DNA from: CAWDYA01 sp963806495 | GTDB lineage: Bacteria; Acidobacteriota; Polarisedimenticolia; JACPZX01; DASXTC01 | Length of the DNA: 64,000 nucleotides | Assembly: GCA_963806495.1 (NCBI GenBank) | Contig: CAWDYA010000002.1 | Coordinates: forward strand, 62,001 to 126,000 | Direction of reading: 5' to 3' | Shown here: piece after piece, positions 55,310 to 64,000 of the stretch | Numbering within the stretch: position 1 is the first letter of the stretch | How the letters are laid out: the number at the start of each line of letters is the position of its first letter | The notes under the pieces: model-generated | Databases searched by the model: none | What the model was told of the DNA's origin: nothing | Seen by the model: the letters and a program-made list of their open reading frames with translations, nothing else | Program-made: the position numbers and the translations under genes

Positions 55310-55912
55310 CTAAGAGACGCTCAGCGCGTGCTGGCGCGTGGTGTAGTCGAGCGGCTTGATCTCGACGTCGTAGGTGTCGCCGTCCCGCGGACGGAAAATG
55401 CGGCAGCTGTGCATCCGGCCGCCGTACACGTGGATGCTGACAGCAACCTCCCGGGCGGGATTGGCGATGCGGTGGTACTCCACCGGTGGGATCAGGGCTC
55501 CGCACTGACCGAGACCGGCGTGGATCACTTCGGACGGCGCGAGTCGCGCGGTTTCGCCCTCGAGCGACGTCAGGTCGTAGCGGGTGACGTCGATCACGCC
55601 GTGGAACACCCCTTCCACGCACCAGATCCCCGCGTGGTCGTGGATCGGGGTGGACTGGCCCGGCCCCCAGGCCATGACGATCACCTCGAACCGGTCGTGC
55701 GGGTCGCCGTAGAGCAGGTGGCGGGCGTAGCCGTCGCCGTGCGATTCCGTGACGCCCGGGGGAAGCGACGGCCGCGCCTCGATCAGCCGCGCCAGCCGGT
55801 TCTTGACCGCCAGCACGGTGTCGGGGCTGCGATCTCCGTCATGCACGATCCCGCCGAGATCGAGCAGAAACGACCGCACCTCGCCGAATGCCGCGCCCGT
55901 GGTGTGATCCAT
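55310..55912 (-). CDS. Cysteine dioxygenase-type thiol dioxygenase
   Basis: A 200-residue cupin. STPIHDHAGIWCVEGVFHG has the two iron-ligand histidines; a third lies in AVSIHVYGG. Rat CDO has Cys93, crosslinked to Tyr157, at +5 from the second His, and a Cys occupies that place here, where many bacterial CDOs have Gly. The enzyme probably oxidises cysteine or a similar thiol to a sulfinic acid. GGAGG precedes the ATG at 55912. The CDF transporter gene, upstream on the same strand, ends 44 nt before it. Confidence 0.83.
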   Translation of the reverse strand: MDHTTGAAFGEVRSFLLDLGGIVHDGDRSPDTVLAVKNRLARLIEARPSLPPGVTESHGDGYARHLLYGDPHDRFEVIVMAWGPGQSTPIHDHAGIWCVEGVFHGVIDVTRYDLTSLEGETARLAPSEVIHAGLGQCGALIPPVEYHRIANPAREVAVSIHVYGGRMHSCRIFRPRDGDTYDVEIKPLDYTTRQHALSVS

Positions 55913-55956
55913 CCCGCCTCCAGGTCGCCCATCGTATCGCCGTTCTCCAGCCGGAG

Positions 55957-56877
55957 TCAACGCTCCTGGGACGTCATGTCCTCGTCCGGCTCCATGTGCA
56001 CGACGATGTCGTCGATCTCGGGGTACTCGCGGCGAAGCCTCTCCTCGACCCGGTCGCACACAGCGTGGGCCTCTCTCAGGCTCAGCGTCGGCTCGAACCG
56101 GACCGTGAGATCCACGAAGACCGAGTCGGCGAAGCCGCGCGTGCGCACCTTCCGGCAGGAGCGCACCTCGGGGAACTCGGCAGCGATCGCCGCGATCGCC
56201 GGGGCCGGAAGCAGCGCCCGATCGGCGAGGACCCCCAGGCTCCACGACAGGATCGTGTAGCCCGCGCGCACGATCGCGACACCGATCAGTATGGCGGCCA
56301 GAGGATCGATCCAGGCAATACCGAGCTTCAGTCCGGCGAGGGCCAGCAGGACCGAGGCGGAGGCGTACACGTCGCTTGCCGTGTGACGCGAGTCGGCCAC
56401 GAGAAACGGGCTGTGGAGCTGGCGGCCCTTCCGCGCCTCGTACCGGCTCACACCGATATTGATCGCCATCGTGACGATCATGACCGTCACCGAGACGGCG
56501 CTGAATGTGCCCGGCTCGGAGCCGCCACTGAGCCGGCCCCAGGCGCTGAGGAGGATCTCCACCGCGGCGACGAACAGCATCAAGGAGATGCCGATGGAGG
56601 CCACGACCTCGAACTTCCGATGACCGTAGTGATGCTCCTCGTCCGGCGGGCGATGCGCCATGAGCAGCGCCACCAGCCCGAGGATGTTGCCGCCGCCGTC
56701 GAGCAGCGAGTGGTAGCCGTCGGCGATCATGCTGAGGGTGTGGGTCGATCCGCCGACACCGAGCTTGGCGAAGGCCACGGCGAAGTTCAGGCCGAGGGTG
56801 ATCCAGAGGACACGACGCACCGAGGCTGACCTCTCGGGGGCCCGTTCGGAGGCGGGAGGGACGAAACCGGGTCGCAT
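55957..56877 (-). CDS. Cation diffusion facilitator (CDF) metal exporter
   Basis: A 306-residue protein with six membrane helices and a cytoplasmic C-terminal domain. Metal-site residues are in IADGYHSLLDGGGN (helix 2) and VADSRHTASDVYASASVLLA (helix 5). The C-terminal half has FVDLTVRFEPTLSLREAHAV. CDFs export Zn, Fe, Co, Ni or Mn in exchange for protons; the metal cannot be told from these motifs. The ATG lies 7 nt after a TATCAT box without a Shine-Dalgarno, a leaderless arrangement. The thiol dioxygenase gene follows. Confidence 0.88.
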   Translation of the reverse strand: MRPGFVPPASERAPERSASVRRVLWITLGLNFAVAFAKLGVGGSTHTLSMIADGYHSLLDGGGNILGLVALLMAHRPPDEEHHYGHRKFEVVASIGISLMLFVAAVEILLSAWGRLSGGSEPGTFSAVSVTVMIVTMAINIGVSRYEARKGRQLHSPFLVADSRHTASDVYASASVLLALAGLKLGIAWIDPLAAILIGVAIVRAGYTILSWSLGVLADRALLPAPAIAAIAAEFPEVRSCRKVRTRGFADSVFVDLTVRFEPTLSLREAHAVCDRVEERLRREYPEIDDIVVHMEPDEDMTSQER

Positions 56878-56892
56878 CCGGGCGATGATACC

Positions 56893-58296
56893 TCAGACGG
56901 AGCGGTGGGTGGGGTCCGGGGCGAGCGCGGCGACGAGACGGCGGGGGTCATGGTTCCATTCGCCGTGCCAGCGCCGCACGATGTCGACGGCAGGGCAGCT
57001 CCTATCCTGCTCCACGATGCGACACAGGGGATCGAGATGCCCCGCCTCGCCAGGCGGCAGGCCCCCGGCCGCCGCCGCGAGCAGCTCCGCGGCCAGGTCG
57101 ATGGCTGGAGTGCCCCCCAGGCGTGCGTCGAGGCCGTACCGGGAGACGTCGTGATGGAAGGCGAGCCTCTGCGGGAATTCGTGCCGGCGGACCAGCTCCC
57201 ACGCGCGACGACGAGCGGCGCCATCGTACAGGATGCCCTTCCAGAGAGCGGCCTGCGCCAGGATGAGGTCGGGCTGCGCGCTGTCCGAGCCGCGCACCTC
57301 CAGCCATGACTTGATCCGGCACTCGGGGAACAGAGTCGTCAGGTGCAGCTCCCAGTCGCCCATCGTCGGCGTGAGCCCCGAGCTGTGCCCGTTCATGTAC
57401 GAGCGGAAGGTCCGGTCGGTCATTGCGACCCAGCGTCCGTCGCGCACCACGAACAGCATCGGGACGTCGAGCGCGTATTCCATGTAGTCCGCATACGCGG
57501 AGTCCTCACGGAGGGCGAACTCGAGCAGGCCGCAGCGATCCGGATCCGTGTGCAGCCAGACGTGCGACCGCTGGCTGGCGAAACCGTTCCGCTGACCGCG
57601 CGACAGGGGAGAGTTGGCGCACATCGCGGTGACCAGGGAGGTCAGCCCCATCGATACGCGCAGCTTCTCCATGGCGTCGTCCTCGCCGGCATAGTCGAGG
57701 TTGATCTGACAGCCCGCGGTGGCCTTCATCATCGTGTGGGCGAGATGGCCGCGGCGCGCGAGATACGGGGCCATGATCCGGTACCGTGCCTTGGGAACCC
57801 AGGCTATCTCCGTCTCGTGGCTGAACGGGTGGCGGCCGAGGGGCAGAAAGGCGAACCCCATCATGGCGGCCGCTTCGTCGGCCTCACGGACGAATCCGAG
57901 AAGCTCCTCGCGCGCGGTATCGAGCGCGGTATGCACCCGGCCCGACAGCTCGACCTGGGCGCCCGGCTCGATGGTGAGCATCGTCTCGCCGCGGCGCAAC
58001 GCGATGATCCGGCCGTTCTCGCGGGCGGGCTCCCATCCGTGCGACGCGGCCATAGACTCGAGGAAGCCCTCGACCGTCGCCCGCGCGCGCCCCCTCCGGC
58101 CTTCCTTCCCCTCGGGGCGGGCGTACGGCACGGCGAGGCCCGTCTCCCGCTCGACCGGCAGACGCTCGTATTCGATACCGATGCCGAACCGTTCCCGCGG
58201 CTTCTCACCCGCCCGGAAGACCGACAGGAGATCCTCGGGCGAGCGCAGAGGGCGTGAAGGGTGAGCGGGATCGGTGCCGCCGAAAAGCGTGCTCAT
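56893..58296 (-). CDS. gshA: Glutamate-cysteine ligase, plant type (GCS2)
   Basis: A 467-residue enzyme that joins glutamate and cysteine in the first step of glutathione (or related thiol) synthesis. Family marks are FGIGIEYERLPVERETGLAV, TIEPGAQVELSGRVHTALDT, GRHPFSHETEIAWVPKARYR and MMKATAGCQINLDYAGEDD. GGAGGAGAGG right before the ATG at 58296 fixes the start. No glutathione synthetase (gshB) is in the window. Its closeness to a thiol dioxygenase and a CDF metal exporter hints at a cysteine/thiol theme. Confidence 0.88.
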   Translation of the reverse strand: MSTLFGGTDPAHPSRPLRSPEDLLSVFRAGEKPRERFGIGIEYERLPVERETGLAVPYARPEGKEGRRGRARATVEGFLESMAASHGWEPARENGRIIALRRGETMLTIEPGAQVELSGRVHTALDTAREELLGFVREADEAAAMMGFAFLPLGRHPFSHETEIAWVPKARYRIMAPYLARRGHLAHTMMKATAGCQINLDYAGEDDAMEKLRVSMGLTSLVTAMCANSPLSRGQRNGFASQRSHVWLHTDPDRCGLLEFALREDSAYADYMEYALDVPMLFVVRDGRWVAMTDRTFRSYMNGHSSGLTPTMGDWELHLTTLFPECRIKSWLEVRGSDSAQPDLILAQAALWKGILYDGAARRRAWELVRRHEFPQRLAFHHDVSRYGLDARLGGTPAIDLAAELLAAAAGGLPPGEAGHLDPLCRIVEQDRSCPAVDIVRRWHGEWNHDPRRLVAALAPDPTHRSV

Positions 58297-58404
58297 CCTC
58301 TCCTCCGGAAGCGTAAAACAGCGGGAATGGGAGGGGAATTCCAGTCCGAGGGGCGCATTATCCGGCCCGGCGGGAGAGTGTGTCAACCGGCCGAACCCGC
58401 GGTG

Positions 58405-59908
<1,504 letters not shown>

Positions 59909-59909
59909 C

Positions 59910-61013
59910 TCAGCGCCCCTTGCCCAGAAATTCCTTGATGGAGGCATAGATCGCCTCCTTGCCCTCGATCTGGGACACCGTGAGCTTTTCCTCTCCGTCG
60001 AACGCGCCGGTCAGATCCGACAGGAACTGCCCGGTGCCGTAGGGGCTCTCGACCTGGCCGTAGCAGAACTGGTTGCAGCGGGGCAGAAGGCTCTCCCGGA
60101 GAATCGTGAAGCACTCCTCGGTGTCGCCCTGCGACCAGTTGTCGCCGTCCGAGAAGTGGAACAGGTAGATGTTCCATTCATCGGCCGGGAAGTGCCTGGT
60201 CATGAGGGCATCGCACAGCTTGTAGGCGGACGAGATGACCGTTCCGCCACTCTCACGGGTATGGTAGAACGTCTCCTGGTCGACCTCGCGTGCCTCGGCG
60301 TCGTGCACGACATATCGCACCTCGATCCCCTGGTACTGGCTCCGCAGCCACGTGTCGATCCAGAACGACTCGATTCGGACGATCTCCTTCTGCTCCTCGC
60401 CCATCGATCCGGAGACGTCCATCATGTAGATGATCACGGCGTTGGTCTCGGGCTGGCGGGTGACGCGCCACGAGCGGTACCGCTTGTCCTTCCGGATCGG
60501 AACGATGGTGGGGTTGAGGGGGCTGTACGTGCCCGAGGCGATCTGACGCTTGAGGGCCTCACGGTACGTGCGCTTGAAGTGTCTGAGACTCTCGGGGCCC
60601 GACATCGCGATGCCGGTGTACCGCTCCTTCTCGGTGATGATGTTCTTCTTGCCCTTGTTCTGGATGTCGGGCAGCTCGAGCTCCTCGCCCAGGATCTCGG
60701 CCAGCTCCTCGAGCGAGATGTCGACCTCCAGGACGTGCTGGCCCGGGGCGTCTCCCGCCTGCCCGGATCCCTCCTCGTCCTCTCCGACGCCGATCACCGT
60801 GCCGACGTCCCCCTCGCCCTGACCGACGCCCCCTTTCTGGCGCGGGTCGAACACGAAGCGGGGGAGATCGATCTGGGGGAGAGGAATGCTGATCAGATCG
60901 CGGCCCTTCCGCCCGATCAGCTCGCCGCGCGTGATGTACTTGCGGAGGTTGTCCTTTATCTTGCCGCGGACGATCTGCTTGAAGCGGCTGTGGTCCTGCT
61001 CGATGCGGGGCAT
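59910..61013 (-). CDS. yeaH: YeaH/YhbH family (DUF444) protein
   Basis: A 367-residue protein matching YeaH: IEQDHSRFKQIVRGKIKDNL at the N-terminus, a Gly/Glu-rich segment, IYMMDVSGSMGEEQKEIVRI with a von Willebrand-like metal site, TFYHTRESGGTVISSAY and YLFHFSDGDNWSQGD. The function is unclear; it works with the PrkA kinase. It lies between prkA and spoVR on one strand, with 79 nt to prkA and 1 nt to spoVR. Confidence 0.92.
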   Translation of the reverse strand: MPRIEQDHSRFKQIVRGKIKDNLRKYITRGELIGRKGRDLISIPLPQIDLPRFVFDPRQKGGVGQGEGDVGTVIGVGEDEEGSGQAGDAPGQHVLEVDISLEELAEILGEELELPDIQNKGKKNIITEKERYTGIAMSGPESLRHFKRTYREALKRQIASGTYSPLNPTIVPIRKDKRYRSWRVTRQPETNAVIIYMMDVSGSMGEEQKEIVRIESFWIDTWLRSQYQGIEVRYVVHDAEAREVDQETFYHTRESGGTVISSAYKLCDALMTRHFPADEWNIYLFHFSDGDNWSQGDTEECFTILRESLLPRCNQFCYGQVESPYGTGQFLSDLTGAFDGEEKLTVSQIEGKEAIYASIKEFLGKGR

Positions 61014-61032
61014 CGGGTTTCCTCAGACAGCA

Positions 61033-61075
61033 ACGCCCCGTCTCCCTGTGGCGGGCCGCCGGGGAGACGGGGCGT
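61033..61075 (-). promoter_or_regulatory. 14-bp perfect stem-loop between prkA and yeaH
   Basis: ACGCCCCGTCTCCC and GGGAGACGGGGCGT pair perfectly around a 15-nt loop. There is no T tract on the minus strand after the stem. This looks like an mRNA processing, stabilising or attenuating hairpin within the operon and not a full terminator. Confidence 0.6.
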
Positions 61076-61092
61076 GAGACATGATCCGTATC

Positions 61093-63159
61093 CTATCGCT
61101 TGGCGTCGCCGCGCGCGAAGATGCTTGCTACGTAGTTGAGCACATCCGACGAGCAGACATCGCAGTAATTGTAATCCTTGACGAGGCGGCTCTTGACCAC
61201 GTCGATCTTCTCCTGGGTGTCCTTGTCGACCACACTGGAGACCAGCGAGGTGAGCTTGATCGAATCTTTCTGGTCCTCGAACAGTTTGAGCTCCAGCGCC
61301 TTGTGCAGCCTCTCGTTGGTCCGGTAGTTGAAGGTCTTTCCCTCGACCGCGAGAGCGCCGATGTAGTTCATGATCTCCCTTCGGAAATCATCCTTGCGGT
61401 TCTCGGGGATATCGATCTTCTCCTCGATCGACCGCATCAGCCGCTCGTCGGGATCCTCCATCTGCCCGGTGTACTTGTTGCGCACCTTTTCCTTCTGGGT
61501 GTACGCCTTGATGTTGTCGACGTAGTTCGCGCACAGCCGGGAGATGGCCTCCTCGTCCGCGGATATGGCGCGTTGCACCTCGTTCTTGGCGATATCCTCG
61601 TACTCCTGCTTCACGACGGCCAGCAGGTCCTTGTACCGCTTGCGCTGGTCGTCGTTTGTGATGAGCGAGTGGTGCTTGAGGCCGCCCTCGAGCTCGTTGA
61701 GCACCATAAAGGGGTTGATGCAGCCCTCGCCGGCGTCGGAGACCAGGGCGTTGGAGATCTTGTCCTGGATGTATCGTGGGGAGATCCCGTCCATCCCCTC
61801 GCGCGCCGTCTCCTTGCGAAGCTCCTTGACGTTGTCCTCGGTGAAGCCGGGGAGCGTCTTGCCGTTGTAGAGCTTGAGCTTCTGCAGCAGTGTCAGGTCG
61901 GCTTTCTTCGGCTCCTCGATGCGGGTGAGGACCGCCCACATGGCCGCCATCTCGAGTGTGTGAGGGGCGATGTGCTTGCCCTTGATTTTGTTGGGGTTGT
62001 AGTCCTTCTCGTAAATCTTGCACTCTTCGGAAAGCCGCGTGATGTAGGGGATGTCGATCTTCACGGTCCGATCCCTGAGCGCCTCCATGAACTCGTTGTT
62101 CTGGAGCTTGCGGTACTCGGGCTCGTTGGTGTGACCGATGATCACCTCGTCGATGTCGGTCTGGGCGAATTTCTTCGGCTTGATCTTGTGCTCCTGCGAG
62201 GCGCCCAGCAGATCGTACAGGAACGCCACGTCGAGCTTGAGGACCTCGATGAACTCGATCAGCCCCCGGTTCGCGATGTTGAACTCGCCGTCGAAGTTGA
62301 ATGCCCGCGGGTCGGAGTCGGATCCGAATTCCGCAATCTTGCGGTAGTTGATGTCGCCCGTCAGCTCGGTGGAATCCTGGTTCTTCTCGTCCTTCGGCTG
62401 GAAGGTGCCGATGCCGACCCGATCCTTCTCGGAGAGGATGGCTCGGAAGACTTTGACGTGGGACACGATCTTGGTCCAGTCGCCTCGGTAACGGATGTTC
62501 AGCTCGCGGTAATACTGGCGGCAGGCCGGACAGAGGTCTCCCTCGATACGCGTGCGCTTGTTCTCGGGGCGTCCCTTGTTGAGGTGCTCCAGCACGCGCG
62601 GCCGCAGATCCTCCGGGACCAGATGCAGCGGTTCCTCGTGCATCGGGCAGGGGATTTCGTCCTCGGCCTTGGCGCTGCGCCGCCCCTGGTACTCGGCTCC
62701 CATCACCCAGGAGAAGGTATACAGCGCCCCCTCGGTTGTGCGGGAGTACTGCTCGATCCCTTTCTTCAGGAGCCGCACGATGGTCGACTTGGAACTGCCG
62801 ACGGGGCCGTGCAGCAGCAACACGCGCTTCTCGGTGCCATACCGCTGGGCGGCCGACTTGAAGGCGTTGACGAGCTTCATGATAGGGATATCGAGGCCGT
62901 AAATCGCGTCGCGGCCGTCGCCGTCCACATCATCGAAGAAGTTGTAGTGGATGATCCTCTTCTTGTTGTCGTAGTACTCGTACCATCCCTTGGAGAGGAT
63001 CATGTCGTAGATCCGCTGGAACGCCGACCGGGTGGTCTCGGATTGCTGGCGCACGATGTCCAGGTATTCCTCAAAAGACCCCTCCCAGTGCTGGTCCCGG
63101 AACGCTTTGAGGTCCTGCATCTGGCCGACGAGGGAGATGATCTCGGATCCTGAGGACAT
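61093..63159 (-). CDS. prkA: PrkA-family serine protein kinase
   Basis: A 688-residue protein: AAA-like N-terminal domain with Walker A LLHGPVGSSKSTIVRLL and YGLDIPIMKLVNAFKSA, a zinc-like CPMHEE/CPACRQYY segment, EVIIGHTNEPEYRKL, and the C-terminal PrkA kinase-like domain (KDYNPNKIKGKHIAPHTLEM, YCDVCSSDVLNYVASIFARG). PrkA phosphorylates proteins under stress and sporulation conditions in other bacteria. A near-consensus promoter lies upstream. The gene leads the prkA-yeaH-spoVR operon. Confidence 0.93.
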   Translation of the reverse strand: MSSGSEIISLVGQMQDLKAFRDQHWEGSFEEYLDIVRQQSETTRSAFQRIYDMILSKGWYEYYDNKKRIIHYNFFDDVDGDGRDAIYGLDIPIMKLVNAFKSAAQRYGTEKRVLLLHGPVGSSKSTIVRLLKKGIEQYSRTTEGALYTFSWVMGAEYQGRRSAKAEDEIPCPMHEEPLHLVPEDLRPRVLEHLNKGRPENKRTRIEGDLCPACRQYYRELNIRYRGDWTKIVSHVKVFRAILSEKDRVGIGTFQPKDEKNQDSTELTGDINYRKIAEFGSDSDPRAFNFDGEFNIANRGLIEFIEVLKLDVAFLYDLLGASQEHKIKPKKFAQTDIDEVIIGHTNEPEYRKLQNNEFMEALRDRTVKIDIPYITRLSEECKIYEKDYNPNKIKGKHIAPHTLEMAAMWAVLTRIEEPKKADLTLLQKLKLYNGKTLPGFTEDNVKELRKETAREGMDGISPRYIQDKISNALVSDAGEGCINPFMVLNELEGGLKHHSLITNDDQRKRYKDLLAVVKQEYEDIAKNEVQRAISADEEAISRLCANYVDNIKAYTQKEKVRNKYTGQMEDPDERLMRSIEEKIDIPENRKDDFRREIMNYIGALAVEGKTFNYRTNERLHKALELKLFEDQKDSIKLTSLVSSVVDKDTQEKIDVVKSRLVKDYNYCDVCSSDVLNYVASIFARGDAKR

Positions 63160-63260
63160 GCGGGAACCTCCATGAGCCCTGCGTTCGCCCGCCGCCGCGG
63201 AGCCGGGCCTAATTACTTGTATGTCAACGCTTCCCGGCGTCGGGCTCCCTACACGCCTCG

Positions 63261-63289
63261 AATATAAGCCAGCATCCGGTGGTTGTCAA
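63261..63289 (-). promoter_or_regulatory. Near-consensus sigma-70 promoter of prkA-yeaH-spoVR
   Basis: On the minus strand TTGACA and TATATT are separated by exactly 17 nt, the strongest promoter in the window. The start of transcription is expected near 63254, giving a leader of about 95 nt before prkA. A second perfect TTGACA lies further downstream in that leader without a matching -10. Confidence 0.65.
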
Positions 63290-63329
63290 AGTTACGATCT
63301 TCGGGGACTTCGTCGCTTTCGGGAGGGGG

Positions 63330-63950
63330 TCAGGAGCGGGGTCCGCCGTGTCCCGTGGAGCTGCTGTGGAGCATCCATATGGTGACGACGGCGACCGGGA
63401 TCGCCAGCACGAGGCCCATGACGAGGGCAGTGGAGAGGATCTGCAGGGTCACCGAGACGTCAATCCCCGCCGACCCCGAAAGGTCGGTGCCCACGCCCCC
63501 GTGCAGCAGCCGGCTCGCCATGGGGAGGGCGCTCTCGAGCAGCGCGCCGACGGGGTCGGCGTCCGAGCCGGTGAAGAGGCTGACGAGGAATGAGAGGGGG
63601 CGCCCCAGTGTCCCGAGGATCGGGGTCTCGGGCCGGGAGGCTCCGGCCAGGCCGCCGCCGAGAAGGAGCGCGAGCCCCGTCCACCGGGCGGCCCGATTCA
63701 GGGTGCCGTCTGCGAGAGCGCTGTCCCGGAACTGCCGGAGCCGCTCCATGACCGACGAGGCGATGTCGCGGGGCGGTGTCTTCTCCTCGAGCGCCGAACA
63801 GCGGCCCATGACCGCCTCGATGCCTTCGGCCCGGGCGCGGCAGGGCCCGCACGAGTCCAGATGCCGGCGGGTCTCGAGCGTGTCGGACGGGTCGGTCTCC
63901 TTCTCGATGAAGAAGGAGAGCATCGGCCTGACCTCGACGCACTTCAGCAT
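63330..63950 (-). CDS. Anti-sigma factor with zinc-finger N-terminus and membrane anchor
   Basis: A 206-residue protein. The N-terminus HLDSCGPCRARAEGIE fits the HxxxCxxC of a zf-HC2 anti-sigma domain. Two hydrophobic stretches follow: TGLALLLGGGLAGASR, and a C-terminal helix around ILSTALVMGLVLAIPVAVVT. It would hold its sigma factor at the membrane until a signal. The start overlaps the sigma-factor stop (ATGCTGA), which supports a sigma/anti-sigma pair. Confidence 0.78.
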   Translation of the reverse strand: MLKCVEVRPMLSFFIEKETDPSDTLETRRHLDSCGPCRARAEGIEAVMGRCSALEEKTPPRDIASSVMERLRQFRDSALADGTLNRAARWTGLALLLGGGLAGASRPETPILGTLGRPLSFLVSLFTGSDADPVGALLESALPMASRLLHGGVGTDLSGSAGIDVSVTLQILSTALVMGLVLAIPVAVVTIWMLHSSSTGHGGPRS

Positions 63951-64000
63951 GGCTCGACCGCCTTTCTCAGCACCTCGCGGGCCCGGAAGATCCGGTTCTT
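63944..64000 (-). CDS. ECF-type RNA polymerase sigma factor, last 18 residues
   Basis: Only the C-terminus is in the window: KNRIFRAREVLRKAVEPC and stop. The K-(S/N)-R-(L/I)-(H/F)-R-A-R-x-x-L pattern is the end of the region 4 recognition helix in ECF sigma factors. The stop overlaps the anti-sigma start by 7 nt. The rest of the gene lies beyond the window. Confidence 0.7.
   Translation of the reverse strand, partial: KNRIFRAREVLRKAVEPC

Overview
This is a 64 kb stretch of GC-rich chromosome from a Gram-negative bacterium. The outer-membrane evidence is LpxC, a BamD-type lipoprotein, a small outer-membrane barrel protein, a lipid-anchored SurA-like parvulin and DsbD. The mix of genes (DUF4390-NtrYX, a TPR protein with two fused Ser/Thr kinase domains, large TPR proteins, a Lon-like protease, a PASTA protein next to rpe, PrkA-YeaH-SpoVR) looks most like Acidobacteriota or a neighbouring deep phylum. 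That placement is inference. There are no rRNA genes, phage genes, CRISPR arrays or full insertion sequences. One tRNA-Ser(GCU) is present.

Layout. 0-11 kb: end of a DUF2723 membrane protein, a parvulin-like secreted protein followed by an M49 (dipeptidyl-peptidase III) metallopeptidase, an SDR epimerase, tRNA-Ser, a Nudix hydrolase, EF-P with an unusual tip loop, DsbD, a Lon-like protease and a barrel protein. 11-17.5 kb: gltX, an amino-acid dehydrogenase, a PASTA protein, rpe, a thioesterase, BamD and dodecin. 17.5-25 kb (minus strand): TPR-kinase-kinase protein, DUF72, ROK kinase, two poorly known genes and DUF2905. 25-33 kb (plus strand): ADP-forming acyl-CoA synthetase, TolB-like lipoprotein, hslVU, FN3 lipoprotein, dapF, PGPGW protein and a PhzF-like isomerase, mostly with overlapping start and stop codons. 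33-42 kb: second DUF72 gene, a 156-bp MITE-like element at the end of a glycosyltransferase gene, cupin, acyl-CoA dehydrogenase, CNNM/CBS protein, DMT transporter, GAF-like and TPR proteins. 42.5-48 kb: lpxC with a good sigma-54 promoter match, DUF4390, NtrY-like kinase and NtrX-like sigma-54 activator. 48-53.6 kb: an overlapping TPR gene set including a 1252-residue protein and one with a 17-residue tandem repeat. 53.6-64 kb: SurA-like PPIase, zinc-ribbon protein, cysteine dioxygenase, CDF transporter, glutamate-cysteine ligase, the prkA-yeaH-spoVR operon, and an anti-sigma/sigma pair cut by the window edge.

The most striking feature is sequence-level. Twelve otherwise well-conserved genes carry 17 frameshifts. 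In seven of them the frame is restored by reading GATTC as GATC, and in PhzF this restores the family's EVDLCGHAT motif. Removing or adding one base at each site makes every gene length divisible by three, with one uninterrupted protein each. The simplest reading is recurrent indel error in the assembly, concentrated at or near GATC; the raw reads would decide. Other points of interest are a set of apparently leaderless genes (a -10 box 5-10 nt before ATG, no Shine-Dalgarno), the sigma-54 promoter before lpxC in a locus encoding a sigma-54 activator, and the MITE that supplies the C-terminus of a glycosyltransferase.
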